Source: Rikenellaceae bacterium
GTDB lineage: Bacteria; Bacteroidota; Bacteroidia; Bacteroidales; UBA932
NCBI GenBank assembly: GCA_900771335.1
Contig: CAAGNP010000031.1
Span: 1-33,691 of the forward strand
DNA: 33,691 bases
Reading direction: 5' to 3'
Shown: one piece after another, positions 1 through 7,495 of the stretch
How the letters are laid out: each line of letters starts with the position of its first letter
How positions within the stretch are numbered: position 1 is the first letter of the stretch
Notes under the pieces: model-generated
The model's database searches: none
Told to the model about the DNA's origin: nothing
The model's input: only the letters and a program-made list of their open reading frames with translations
Made by a program: the position numbers and the translations under genes

Positions 1-2
1 AA

Positions 3-494
3 ATGTCTCTCCTTATAGCACTTGGCTGTTTCACAGGATTACGAATCTCTGACATCCTTGCCCTGACATGGGGGCAGATTCTGAACACCGAGGAATTTAC
101 TATAACGGAGAAAAAGACAGGAAAGAGGAGAACGCTCCGTTTGAATCCTCAACTACAACAGCATATACAGGAGTGTCACGAACACATCCAGCCGTTGAAA
201 GACACCTCATACATCTTGGTAAGTCAGAAAGGCACAGTCTTCACAATCCAGCGAATCAACGTAATCCTGAAAGAAATAAAGAAGAAATACCGCTTGAAAG
301 TGAAGAACTTTAGCTGTCACTCACTCCGCAAGACCTTTGGCAGACAGGTTTACAATATGAACAGTGAAAACTCCGAACTCGCACTTGTCAAGCTGATGGA
401 ACTGTTCAACCATAGTTCTGTAGCCATTACCAAAAGATACTTGGGCCTGAGACAGGAGGAGATTTTGGAGACTTATGACTGTCTGACGTTCTGA
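3..494 (+). CDS. Tyrosine recombinase/integrase, C-terminal catalytic part (5' end outside window)
   Basis: Site-specific tyrosine recombinase of the phage-integrase family, which cuts and rejoins DNA at att-type sites and probably mobilises the island to its right. The visible 163 residues carry the catalytic set: Arg14 in TGLRISD, a beta-hairpin lysine around residues 37-41, His106 and Arg109 in HSLRKTF, His137 in LFNHSS and the nucleophile Tyr146 in TKRYLG. Family members in Bacteroidota are usually about 300-420 residues, so the core-binding and arm domains should lie left of the window, and the ATG at 3 is probably internal. The active site is complete. The protein ends 14 residues after YLG, a normal end for the family. 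Identification is firm; its exact substrate site is unknown. Confidence 0.93.
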   Translation: MSLLIALGCFTGLRISDILALTWGQILNTEEFTITEKKTGKRRTLRLNPQLQQHIQECHEHIQPLKDTSYILVSQKGTVFTIQRINVILKEIKKKYRLKVKNFSCHSLRKTFGRQVYNMNSENSELALVKLMELFNHSSVAITKRYLGLRQEEILETYDCLTF

Positions 495-502
495 TTCTCT
501 AG

Positions 503-598
503 GGTGACATTTTTTGAGAAGAAACACTTTTATAGGGTCTGGTCAAATTTTGTCACCTTTGAAAATACAATATCACATCTTTTTACTAAATTTGTCAC
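503..598. repeat. Three TGTCAC motifs just downstream of the integrase
   Basis: GGTGACA at 503-509 is the exact reverse complement of TGTCACC at 551-557. A third TGTCAC lies at 593-598. The second and third copies share a longer context, AAATTTTGTCAC and AAATTTGTCAC. The position, directly after a tyrosine recombinase gene, would suit arm-type binding sites or an att region. That role is inference from position only. No gene is visible between 495 and 905 on either strand. Confidence 0.35.
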
Positions 599-674
599 AA
601 TTCCTTTCCGCAGTAGCGGTCAGGAAGGACATTTTGAATAAAAGGTGTTATTGAAATTATCTTCTTAGATTGAA

Positions 675-810
675 TTCTCGCAAAATTCCTTTTAGAGTGA
701 AGATGGTTGGCAATAGCGCCACATCATTTGATATGTACAGCCATAATTGGCTTTTCACATATCCTTTGGTGTGGGCTGTTGTTTTATCCACTCTAAGGGC
801 AATGCGAGAA
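675..810. other. Structured non-coding element (long inverted repeat with nested hairpins)
   Basis: The outer arms TTCTCGCA (675-682) and TGCGAGAA (803-810) are perfect complements. Inside them TTAGAGTG (692-699) and CACTCTAA (789-796) are also perfect complements. The enclosed sequence holds TGGC/GCCA (708-711/718-721) and a two-step hairpin, GATATGT (730-736) with ACATATC (757-763), around AGCCA/TGGCT (739-743/748-752). ACAGCC (737-742) can instead pair with GGGCTGT (773-779), so two folds compete. There is no open reading frame here. It could be a structured RNA, a leader for the downstream operon, or a folded DNA site used by the recombinase. No reverse transcriptase is visible nearby, so a retron RNA is not supported. 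Confidence 0.55.
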
Positions 811-905
811 GCCTAATCTGAGGATAAAGCAATAAGTTCCCACACCTTCTTTTTTATCCGCTATCTTCTGGGAATTGGTCAGCGAATCTTTACTGAAGTG
901 CCCAT

Positions 906-1301
906 ATGGCTATTTGGAATAGAATTATAAATTGGTTCCGAGATTTGTCTGAAAGAGACAGACTGATAAATGACTTTAATGTGTCAGCCAGAGGAGCGTT
1001 TACACAATTATCTGTAGGAACTCTATTGGAAGCAAGATCAAAAAAAGGGAACAGGGATTTTAGACATGAGTGTTCGAGTCTCTTTCTTCCAACTGGTTTT
1101 TGCATTAAGGCAACAAAAGGAACTCCACTAACGAAAGAAGAAATCCTGTACATAGGAACAGTCATTCTTACTAACGAAGCACTTGTACGAAGATTGTTTG
1201 TGTTAGGTTGGGACACTCTCTATGTGGAAGACATTGTGGGTAACAAGCAGGCGAAGTGGGCTATAAAGGATTTTACTAACATTGGACTGATGATTCGTTA
1301 A
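906..1301 (+). CDS. Conserved-looking protein of unknown function, first gene of J-domain operon
   Basis: A 131-residue protein I cannot assign to a named family. It has no signal peptide. The first 20 residues (AIWNRIINWFRDLSERDRL) look like an amphipathic helix with aromatic residues. The remainder is a compact alpha/beta-like sequence ending in a tryptophan-rich strand region (LGWDTLYVED, then AKWAIKDF). Its stop is followed by a single base and then the ATG of the J-domain gene, so the two are almost certainly co-transcribed and perhaps translationally coupled. It probably works with the next two genes. A strict TAnnTTTG promoter is not evident upstream; the structured element at 675-810 lies about 95 bases before its start. 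Confidence 0.8.
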   Translation: MAIWNRIINWFRDLSERDRLINDFNVSARGAFTQLSVGTLLEARSKKGNRDFRHECSSLFLPTGFCIKATKGTPLTKEEILYIGTVILTNEALVRRLFVLGWDTLYVEDIVGNKQAKWAIKDFTNIGLMIR

Positions 1302-1302
1302 T

Positions 1303-1608
1303 ATGAGCAAGATATCAAGATTTTTCAGCCGCATATTTGGTAACTCGGAGAAAGATAAAATAAGAGAAGAAATACTTGGTGAGCAAATTGACTTCGGAAA
1401 TATTGTGTCAAGCTCTCTACTTGCTAAAGGTCTCTATGATGAATTGAAAAAGGTTTGCCATCCAGATAGATTCCTTAATGAAAAGGACATCATTAAAGCG
1501 ACTGAACTATTTCAGTTAGTTAGCCAAAATAAAGGAGATTTTAATAAGTTGCAGTCCTTGAAAAAGCAGATTTACAATGAATTACCTATTAACAATAAAA
1601 ATTGCTGA
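1303..1608 (+). CDS. J-domain-like co-chaperone protein with intact HPD motif
   Basis: A 101-residue protein whose centre reads as a degenerate J domain. A helix (LLAKGLYDELKKVC) runs into His53-Pro54-Asp55-Arg56-Phe57, followed by a third helix rich in charged residues (about 63-95). HPD is the signature by which J proteins stimulate Hsp70 (DnaK) ATPase. It lacks the Gly/Phe and zinc-finger parts of DnaJ, so it is a dedicated type III-like J protein rather than a housekeeping one. The basic, aromatic N-terminus (ISRFFSRIFG) may bind a membrane or a partner. It lies one base after the upstream gene and five bases before the zinc-ribbon gene. The J-domain call rests on the HPD and helix pattern only, so function is moderately sure. 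Confidence 0.75.
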   Translation: MSKISRFFSRIFGNSEKDKIREEILGEQIDFGNIVSSSLLAKGLYDELKKVCHPDRFLNEKDIIKATELFQLVSQNKGDFNKLQSLKKQIYNELPINNKNC

Positions 1609-1613
1609 AAATT

Positions 1614-2492
1614 ATGTCAAATAATATGGTCGATAAAAACGTTTCTGACAAGGTGGTTTGGGAGAATGGAGTTGCTCCTGACAATGATTTCGGTCAAACT
1701 ATGTCACAACCACAGTCTTCGTTTCAGCCTGCATCACAACCGCAGATGATGTTTTGCTATAAATGCAATAATGTAATCCCTGCAAATTCGAATTTTTGTC
1801 CGTGCTGTAATATCGAACTCTATACAACATGTCCTAAGTGTGGACTAAAATATTCTTCGCAATATCCTATTTGCAATCAATGCGGAACAAATAGGCAGGA
1901 ATACTTGCAATTACAGAGAAAGGAACAAGAAAGAAAGGCAGCAATAGAAAGGGAAAATAGACGTCAAAGAGAGATTGAGGAGCATAGGAGATTAGAGGAA
2001 GAGCGAAGGATAAAAGAAGCAGAAGAAGATAAAGCAAGACAAAAACGGATAGAAGCTTACAGAGAACAAGAGAGATTAAGGCCCCAAAAAGAAGCATACA
2101 ATGCAGAAAACGAAAAAATAATGGCATCCGATGAATATAAAACTACATATTCATTATTATCTAAAGCCATAGAAACTTTTAATAGGAAAAAGAATAATTT
2201 CACAGTTGGTCTTGGTTCGTTTTTCTTTTCACTCCTAATGATGGCACTCTTGCCTCCATTAGGAATTATAACTATGATTATTAGTTTATTCTTGATGTTT
2301 CTGGGTAGAGGTAACTCCAATTTAGAAGAATTCCTTAAGAAATATGTTTCAGAAAAGAATGGGCACGATAAAAATATGACTGATTATGCGATAAACACAT
2401 ATGTGAAAACGTCATTTGCAGATTTGTCAAAATGCTGCGTCATTGCTTATAGAATAAGACATGGTCTTCCTGTTAACTCTAATTGGCACTAA
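1614..2492 (+). CDS. Double zinc-ribbon, coiled-coil, membrane-anchored protein
   Basis: A 292-residue protein starting at ATG 1614; an upstream TTG would overlap the J-domain gene and is less likely. Residues 1-46 are polar and Gln/Ser/Pro-rich. Two zinc ribbons follow: Cys48-x2-Cys51 with Cys62-x2-Cys65, then Cys73-x2-Cys76 with Cys87-x2-Cys90. Residues about 98-165 are a highly charged Arg/Glu helix typical of a coiled coil. A long hydrophobic stretch (about 197-230, with a Pro-Pro turn) suggests a membrane hairpin, followed by a roughly 60-residue polar tail. Double zinc ribbons in bacteria often serve as adaptors. Next to a J protein, a plausible reading is a membrane platform that recruits clients or the chaperone. 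That is inference; no enzyme domain is visible. Confidence 0.8.
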   Translation: MSNNMVDKNVSDKVVWENGVAPDNDFGQTMSQPQSSFQPASQPQMMFCYKCNNVIPANSNFCPCCNIELYTTCPKCGLKYSSQYPICNQCGTNRQEYLQLQRKEQERKAAIERENRRQREIEEHRRLEEERRIKEAEEDKARQKRIEAYREQERLRPQKEAYNAENEKIMASDEYKTTYSLLSKAIETFNRKKNNFTVGLGSFFFSLLMMALLPPLGIITMIISLFLMFLGRGNSNLEEFLKKYVSEKNGHDKNMTDYAINTYVKTSFADLSKCCVIAYRIRHGLPVNSNWH

Positions 2493-2628
2493 GCTGAAAG
2501 ATTAGTACACATCGTCTTATCCATGCTGACAGATGACTTCAATATGAGTAGGTTTCTAGAAATCTTGATGATTATAAGAAACGAATTGAGGAGGAGTAAC
2601 TTGATAAATAAGTAAAAATAAAACATCC

Positions 2629-4020
2629 ATGACACTCGAAGAAAAATTAAAAATGTGCAGCATCTGTAAGAACAGAAAGCACAGCATTAAGGAAGGACTT
2701 GTCTGTAGCAAGACAGGAGCAAAGCCATCATTTGCAGATGAATGTCCTGATTTTGACATTGATATTGCAGAGCAGGAAAGACTTAAAAAGAATGCAGCAG
2801 AAGTAGCGGAAGCTGATCATAGGATGTCTGGAGCATTCGGAGCCTATATCGGATTCATTGCATCCGGAGCGATCTCATTCCTTATGAATTTCCTTGCCTA
2901 TTCTCAATTCACATTGGAGGATATATTCTCTATTGAATTCATGTTTGCACTTTTCTTTGTCTATTTCTGTGCATATGCGATTTATGCCTATATAGAAAAG
3001 AAATCTGATGCGATATTCATTGCTAAATATCTGTCAATCATCATGTTTTTAGAGCTTCTTCCAGATCTTTTTACAGGTGCTCTGACAGACATCGTTGTTT
3101 CACTAATCCCCGTTGGGTTCTTCTTGTTCCTGACCTATTCAAAGGAAATCAACAAGAGAATGCCAAAAGAAGAACGCAAGCTTACCAAACTGAATAAGAT
3201 TATGGTAATCCTGTCAATCATCGTTCAGGTCTTCCTCTATATTGGTGATTTCATGGGAACAGAATTGAACGCAGCTACTGTAATGGATTCTGATGAGAAA
3301 ATGCTCAAAGAAATCTGCAACAAACAGAAAGAAACATTACCACGCAATCTTGGTGAAGAATTTTATTGGGCAGATATGACCTTGAATGGCAACACCATTG
3401 AATTCAAATATGTGTACAATGAGGGCATGACACCTGAGTTAGGAGAATTTGCTGAATTGATAAATAAATATAGAACCGAAATGGCCAAGGAAACCACTTG
3501 GGCAATAAGGGATCAGGATCAACTGATCAATATATTAGCGAATACTGATAAATATGGCATGCGATATAAATACTTTTCACCAGAAGGTAAGTTAGTTCTT
3601 GACTTGTCCGTACCAAACAGTGAAATTAAAAGGATGATGTCGCAAGGCGGCTATACAACAAGACGGTCTGACTTTCTCTCCATTTTAGAGTCTTATAACA
3701 AGATTATTCATCTGATAGAGTTCTTTGATGGCTGTAGATTATGCAAATGTTCTTTGTCTAAAGATGGAAAAACTCTGCATTATGATTTGAAACTATATGG
3801 TGGGGACACTGCTGAATCTTTGGCTGAATTAACTCCTGAACATATGAGAGGACAGATCATGCAAGTTATCCTTCCGAATATGTTAGGAGACATTGCTGTG
3901 GATCTTGCTATCAGAAATCAGATAAACATTTCTTTCGATCACACATCAGAAGATGTCAATTCGTGGAGTTTGAATGTGCTTATCGAACCACATGAATATA
4001 ATCTGCTTCTGAACCAATAA
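2629..4020 (+). CDS. Cys4 N-terminal, five-TM protein with duplicated C-terminal domain, unknown function
   Basis: A 463-residue membrane protein. The N-terminus has four cysteines spaced Cys10-x2-Cys13-x12-Cys26-x12-Cys39, probably a small metal-binding module on the cytoplasmic side. About five membrane segments follow (roughly 70-90, 102-121, 131-150, 153-171, 190-208). The soluble C-terminal half appears to contain two copies of one fold. Around 250-335 and 375-460 both have a strand pair (NTIEFKYVYN and KTLHYDLKLY), a helical middle, and a final strand pair (GKLVLDLSVP and SWSLNVLIEP). The 136 bases before it (2493-2628) hold no convincing gene. A hairpin terminator follows 22 bases after the stop, so the transcript probably ends here. 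Function unknown. Confidence 0.8.
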   Translation: MTLEEKLKMCSICKNRKHSIKEGLVCSKTGAKPSFADECPDFDIDIAEQERLKKNAAEVAEADHRMSGAFGAYIGFIASGAISFLMNFLAYSQFTLEDIFSIEFMFALFFVYFCAYAIYAYIEKKSDAIFIAKYLSIIMFLELLPDLFTGALTDIVVSLIPVGFFLFLTYSKEINKRMPKEERKLTKLNKIMVILSIIVQVFLYIGDFMGTELNAATVMDSDEKMLKEICNKQKETLPRNLGEEFYWADMTLNGNTIEFKYVYNEGMTPELGEFAELINKYRTEMAKETTWAIRDQDQLINILANTDKYGMRYKYFSPEGKLVLDLSVPNSEIKRMMSQGGYTTRRSDFLSILESYNKIIHLIEFFDGCRLCKCSLSKDGKTLHYDLKLYGGDTAESLAELTPEHMRGQIMQVILPNMLGDIAVDLAIRNQINISFDHTSEDVNSWSLNVLIEPHEYNLLLNQ

Positions 4021-4041
4021 TAAACTAAATGAAAACAGCAG

Positions 4042-4077
4042 AGCCAACCTATCCTTCCTTGGGTAAGTTGGCTTTTG
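4042..4077 (+). terminator. Hairpin terminator, copy 1 of a near-identical pair
   Basis: AGCCAACCTATCC (4042-4054) pairs with GGGTAAGTTGGCT (4061-4073), followed by TTTT, 22 bases after the stop of the five-TM gene. The same arms recur at 7923-7954 with a different loop. An upstream ATG at 4029 would place this hairpin inside the lipoprotein gene, which argues for the later start used below. Confidence 0.7.
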
Positions 4078-4085
4078 AGCTAAAA

Positions 4086-4652
4086 ATGCAACTAATGAGA
4101 ACTATATTGCTGCTTGCGTGCATGATAAGCCTTTTATCCTGCAATTGTCAGAATACCTCAAACAGAAGAAGCACGGTTGATGATTCTGCCATAGATACAA
4201 GTTCATGTACTATGACAAGTGAAGTCACAGAATATGAAGCTACCGAGGATGAGACAAGGGAGACACTCAATGACATCCGCTTTGATGGATGGACTAAAAA
4301 AGAGTGGGCGGATAATGAATATATCCGTGCGGTAAGAAAATACATAGACGAATACAACAAAGGAGAAATTGAAAATCCTGATCTTGATGAGCAGAAGAAA
4401 TACATTCAAGGAAAGTTCGCAATTGCAGATATACAGCCTTATATAGCTGGCGGTGCGCTCATCTATATTATTTTCTATGACAACCCCGAGCAAACTTTTT
4501 CAGCGCATGTTTACAGCGATGTTGATGAGAAGACAAGGGTTGTTTCAAACTATGAGTGTCGTGGCTTGAAAAACGAGAATATGAACTTGGAGTTTAGCCA
4601 AGAGGCTATTCTCCAATTTCTGAAAGAGTGTCCAGAGCAGAGATTGTGGTAA
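4086..4652 (+). CDS. Lipoprotein of unknown function
   Basis: A 188-residue predicted lipoprotein. Starting at ATG 4086 (or 4095) gives a classic signal peptide ending in the lipobox LLSC, with lipidated Cys19; the ATG at 4029 would add 19 residues encoded by the terminator hairpin and is rejected. The mature part begins with a Ser/Thr/Glu-rich linker and continues as an alpha/beta domain ending FLKECPEQRLW. The stop is followed three bases later by the ATG of the LRR gene, so they form one transcript. A decayed second copy of its 3' end lies just after the LRR gene (5734-5856). I do not recognise a family. Confidence 0.78.
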   Translation: MQLMRTILLLACMISLLSCNCQNTSNRRSTVDDSAIDTSSCTMTSEVTEYEATEDETRETLNDIRFDGWTKKEWADNEYIRAVRKYIDEYNKGEIENPDLDEQKKYIQGKFAIADIQPYIAGGALIYIIFYDNPEQTFSAHVYSDVDEKTRVVSNYECRGLKNENMNLEFSQEAILQFLKECPEQRLW

Positions 4653-4655
4653 TTT

Positions 4656-5729
4656 ATGAAAAAGAGCTTGAAGGTAAATAGATGGTTGTGGATTATATCT
4701 ACACTATTAGCTATTGTAGTTGTAGGCTTTCTGATAATTCCACGCAACGGTCGAAAATTCGAAGTTGATGGGATCTGCTATAAGGTGGTGGATGATATAT
4801 CAAATATTGTTGCTGTGACCTACAAAGGAGATAGATACAATACCTATGCAGATGAATATGTAGGGGCAGTGGTTATTCCAGATAATATCACTTACAGAGG
4901 CATAAATTACGATGTAACACAAATCGATAATGAGGCATTCAGAGATTGCAGAAAAATGACCAGCATAACCATTCCTCCGAGTGTGTGGGGTGTTGGACTT
5001 GCTGCGTTTGATGGATGCAAAGGCTTAAAAGAGATACATATTAGCGACCTTTCAGCTTGGTGTGAACTATCTTTCTGTGATGTCGCTGATGATGCTGGAG
5101 ATTCCCCCTTAAATTATGCAGATTGGCTTTATCTGAATGGAGAGTTGATAACAGACCTTATTGTTCCAGAGGATGTGGAGGAGCTTGGGGCACACGCATT
5201 CGAGGGATATGATAAGCTTCGGAGTGTTGTGTTTAAGAACGATATTGTTGCAATTTATAAATCAGCGTTTCTGAATTGCACCAATCTTACTGATGTAACC
5301 TTTGTGGGGGATGTTGAGTACATTGGACCATATACATTTGACGGTACACCTTGGCTCGAAAATCTGCCAGATGGCGAGGTTTATATTGGCAAGTTGCTAT
5401 ATAAATATAAGGGCGAAATGCCATCCAATACAAGCATTGTAGTCAAAGATGGTACGGAATATATTTGCCAATCTGCATTTGATTGTTGCGAAGAACTTAC
5501 AAGCATAACCCTACCAAGTAGTTTGGTGCAAATTCACGATTATGCCTTCAATGGTTGTAACAATCTTAAAGAGGTTTATTGTAAAGCAAGCACTCCTCCC
5601 CTTTTGAATAGTTTCTACAGTAACTATCACAAAGATGTGGTGCTATATGTTCCATCGGGGACATTGGAGACCTATAAAAACGATGACCTTATGGGATCAT
5701 TTCAAAATGTGGTAGAGTTAGAATTTTAG
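4656..5729 (+). CDS. BspA-type leucine-rich repeat protein (LRR_5), membrane-anchored
   Basis: A 357-residue protein with an N-terminal hydrophobic segment (about 11-28, WLWIISTLLAIVVVGF) acting as signal anchor or uncleaved signal. Repeats of the BspA/Treponema pallidum type follow, with the pattern xIxxxAFxxCxxLxxIxIPxxV: EAFRDCRKMTSITIP, AFEGYDKLRSVVFK, AFLNCTNLTDVTF, AFDCCEELTSITLP and AFNGCNNLKEVYC. The C-terminus (CKASTPPLL, then LYVPSGTLETYKN) is the usual end of these arrays. Such proteins bind host proteins or other partners at the cell surface, but ligands vary. It is coupled to the upstream lipoprotein gene, suggesting the two act together. A broken lipoprotein paralogue follows directly after its stop. 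Confidence 0.88.
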   Translation: MKKSLKVNRWLWIISTLLAIVVVGFLIIPRNGRKFEVDGICYKVVDDISNIVAVTYKGDRYNTYADEYVGAVVIPDNITYRGINYDVTQIDNEAFRDCRKMTSITIPPSVWGVGLAAFDGCKGLKEIHISDLSAWCELSFCDVADDAGDSPLNYADWLYLNGELITDLIVPEDVEELGAHAFEGYDKLRSVVFKNDIVAIYKSAFLNCTNLTDVTFVGDVEYIGPYTFDGTPWLENLPDGEVYIGKLLYKYKGEMPSNTSIVVKDGTEYICQSAFDCCEELTSITLPSSLVQIHDYAFNGCNNLKEVYCKASTPPLLNSFYSNYHKDVVLYVPSGTLETYKNDDLMGSFQNVVELEF

Positions 5730-5733
5730 ATAG

Positions 5734-5856
5734 GAGACAAGGACTGTTTCCAATAATAAGTGCTATGGACTGACATACGAAGACATGGATTTGGGATATA
5801 GTCAAGAAGACATTCTGCAATTCCTGAAAGAATGTCCTAAGCATAGGATGTGGTAA
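5734..5856 (+). pseudogene. Remnant of a second copy of the 4086-4652 lipoprotein gene (3' end only)
   Basis: Reading from 5734 gives ETRTVSNNKCYGL, then YSQEDILQFLKECPKHRMW and a stop at 5854-5856. The intact lipoprotein ends KTRVVSNYECRGL, then FSQEAILQFLKECPEQRLW, so the match is colinear to the last codon. No start codon or 5' part survives: the frame is closed by a TAG at 5731-5733, two bases after the LRR stop. The ancestral layout was probably lipoprotein, LRR, lipoprotein, with most of the second copy deleted. Confidence 0.85.
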
Positions 5857-5912
5857 ATACCATAATTTAAGTAAAACACATACACCCATCATTGTAAAAA
5901 AAGAGAACATCA

Positions 5913-5999
5913 GTGGGTTGGCAGATACTATTCAGTAGAAAATATGACTATCTTTACATTCCTTTATCAATTGTGGGAATAATAGTTAATCTGACATGA
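5913..5999 (+). other. Possible short membrane ORF or gene remnant overlapping the next start
   Basis: From a GTG at 5913 a 28-residue frame reads VGWQILFSRKYDYLYIPLS followed by IVGIIVNLT. It ends in a TGA that overlaps the ATG of the next gene as ATGA (5996-5999), a common sign of translational coupling. It has one potential membrane segment. An in-frame stop at 5895 blocks extension upstream. It may be a tiny leader peptide or the relic of a larger membrane gene. Confidence 0.3.
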
Positions 6000-6925
6000 A
6001 TGTTTATTTTATTGACCCAACTTATATAAAACCAGAGGGATGGGAACCATTGCTGAAATATTTAAAGGTCAAGGAAGTTTATAGTTTGATCCCCAAAACA
6101 CGACTACCTGTAAGTCTGTGTTCAATTGTTGAAAATCATATAAAAGCGATCTATCCAAATCAAGAAATTAAAAAATGTGCAAACTATTGTGCATATTGGT
6201 TAAGAGCATACTTTGAAACTCATATCCATTTAATCAAGTCTGATTATCCTGATACCAAGAGTGTTCCGAAAGAAGAAATAAGGAAATATAGTTCTCGATC
6301 TCCTTATAACAATCTCAGATTTGATACCGGAAATTGTCTGATACTTTTAGAGCTAGAATCCACATACGATGACAAAGGTGCTATATTAGCTCCTAAGTGT
6401 ACAGTAACTGATATAGCTGCGGGGCTTTTGGGTTACTCAGACCAAATCAACATCCCAACTTACATTGCATCATATTGCTTGAATATTCTACATAAAAGGC
6501 ATCAGCATAAATTATATCAAATGCAATCCGCCTTTGTCTTGTTCGATAAATATTTTGTTAAGACTTATCGATATAATCATAATTTACGAGAGTGGGAAAG
6601 CTATTCAGTTATTTTGAAGGACAAACCGTACTATTTTACACGCATCATCAAGGATAGAATACACAAGATTTCTCCTGATGATTTTCCAATTATTGATGCA
6701 GGAGAAAAGAAACAATATACCAATATAATAAGCGAAGATGGGGTAAGCGACTATACGAGATTTATAGAAACTGCAAAGGAACAGGCAGAAACATATAAAG
6801 AATATTCTAGAGATGATGATGATGGAGAATCGTGGGAGGATGACATCGCAGAGATTGTGAAAGATTTTTGGAAAGAGTGCGGAGCTGCGGCTTCTAATTG
6901 TGAATCATGGTCTGGCTGGGATTAA
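5996..6925 (+). CDS. Hypothetical protein, 309 residues
   Basis: A soluble-looking protein without signal peptide or membrane segments; I recognise no family. Residues 1-215 are mixed alpha/beta with many aromatics (for example YCAYWLRAYFETHIH and KYFVKTYRYNHNLREWESY). The stretch TVTDIAAGLLGYSD (about 137-150) resembles a short helix-turn-helix but is too brief to call. Residues 255-305 are strongly acidic (SRDDDDGESWEDD), ending in a Trp-rich tail (CESWSGWD). Its ATG overlaps a short upstream frame as ATGA. It precedes the SprT-like gene by 23 bases and probably shares a transcript with it. Confidence 0.72.
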   Translation: MNVYFIDPTYIKPEGWEPLLKYLKVKEVYSLIPKTRLPVSLCSIVENHIKAIYPNQEIKKCANYCAYWLRAYFETHIHLIKSDYPDTKSVPKEEIRKYSSRSPYNNLRFDTGNCLILLELESTYDDKGAILAPKCTVTDIAAGLLGYSDQINIPTYIASYCLNILHKRHQHKLYQMQSAFVLFDKYFVKTYRYNHNLREWESYSVILKDKPYYFTRIIKDRIHKISPDDFPIIDAGEKKQYTNIISEDGVSDYTRFIETAKEQAETYKEYSRDDDDGESWEDDIAEIVKDFWKECGAAASNCESWSGWD

Positions 6926-6948
6926 ACGCATCTATAACACAGTTAAAA

Positions 6949-7485
6949 ATGGAACTTAAAATACTTCTCTTACTTTTGATCGTTTTAATATGCTTGTTCC
7001 CGATCTTATATGACCCGAAACCAAGCAAGCCACAATCGAGACCAAGACAGAAAAGGCAATCTTATGCGTGGAAAGGTCCGAAAACGGATGAGCGGATAAA
7101 TAGGATGCTGGCGGAATGCATTGACTTGATGAAAGAATTAGGCGTTCCGATTTCTGATTCCATCTGTCCGGAAGTAAGGTTGAATGGATCACGCAGTCGT
7201 TATGCATCTTGCTATGACAGAGGAGGTCGCAAGGCATATACAGAATATGATTACTACATCGAAATGTCCGGACATATTCTGCAAAACACTGAAAGATCGT
7301 TGCGTAGTGTCTTGATTCACGAACTTCTACATACTATGCCCGAGGGATATGATCACAGAGGAGAGTGGAAGAAATGGGCTAAATATGTGAGCGAGAAAAC
7401 AGGCTACAATATTAAACGATGTGAGGGAGATGAAACAGAAGAAGATATAGCTCGCTTTGAGGGAACTTATGTTGAACATCAATAG
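6949..7485 (+). CDS. SprT-like zinc metalloprotease with N-terminal membrane or signal segment
   Basis: A 178-residue protein starting at ATG 6949; an earlier ATG at 6907 overlaps the previous gene and puts polar residues before the hydrophobic segment. Residues 4-20 (KILLLLLIVLICLFPIL) form a signal anchor. The C-terminal domain follows the SprT-like layout: a strand with SRYASCY, then YYIEMSGHIL, then His124-Glu125-x2-His128 (HELLHT), with third ligand His136 in DHRGEWKKWA, close to the HGxxW of SprT. Catalytic residues are all present. The usual C-terminal zinc ribbon of SprT is not obvious. Classical SprT/Spartan proteins are cytosolic, so the membrane segment is unusual. It is probably co-transcribed with the unknown gene upstream and the membrane gene downstream. 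Confidence 0.8.
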   Translation: MELKILLLLLIVLICLFPILYDPKPSKPQSRPRQKRQSYAWKGPKTDERINRMLAECIDLMKELGVPISDSICPEVRLNGSRSRYASCYDRGGRKAYTEYDYYIEMSGHILQNTERSLRSVLIHELLHTMPEGYDHRGEWKKWAKYVSEKTGYNIKRCEGDETEEDIARFEGTYVEHQ

Positions 7486-7495
7486 GAATAAAGGG

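Noticed and set aside
675..810. Retron msr-msd RNA, suggested by complementary outer arms
   Set aside because: No reverse transcriptase gene is visible anywhere in the window.
2493..2628. A short frame ending DDYKKRIEEE before the five-TM gene
   Set aside because: It is about 15 codons long, closed by an upstream stop, and has no detectable relation to nearby genes.
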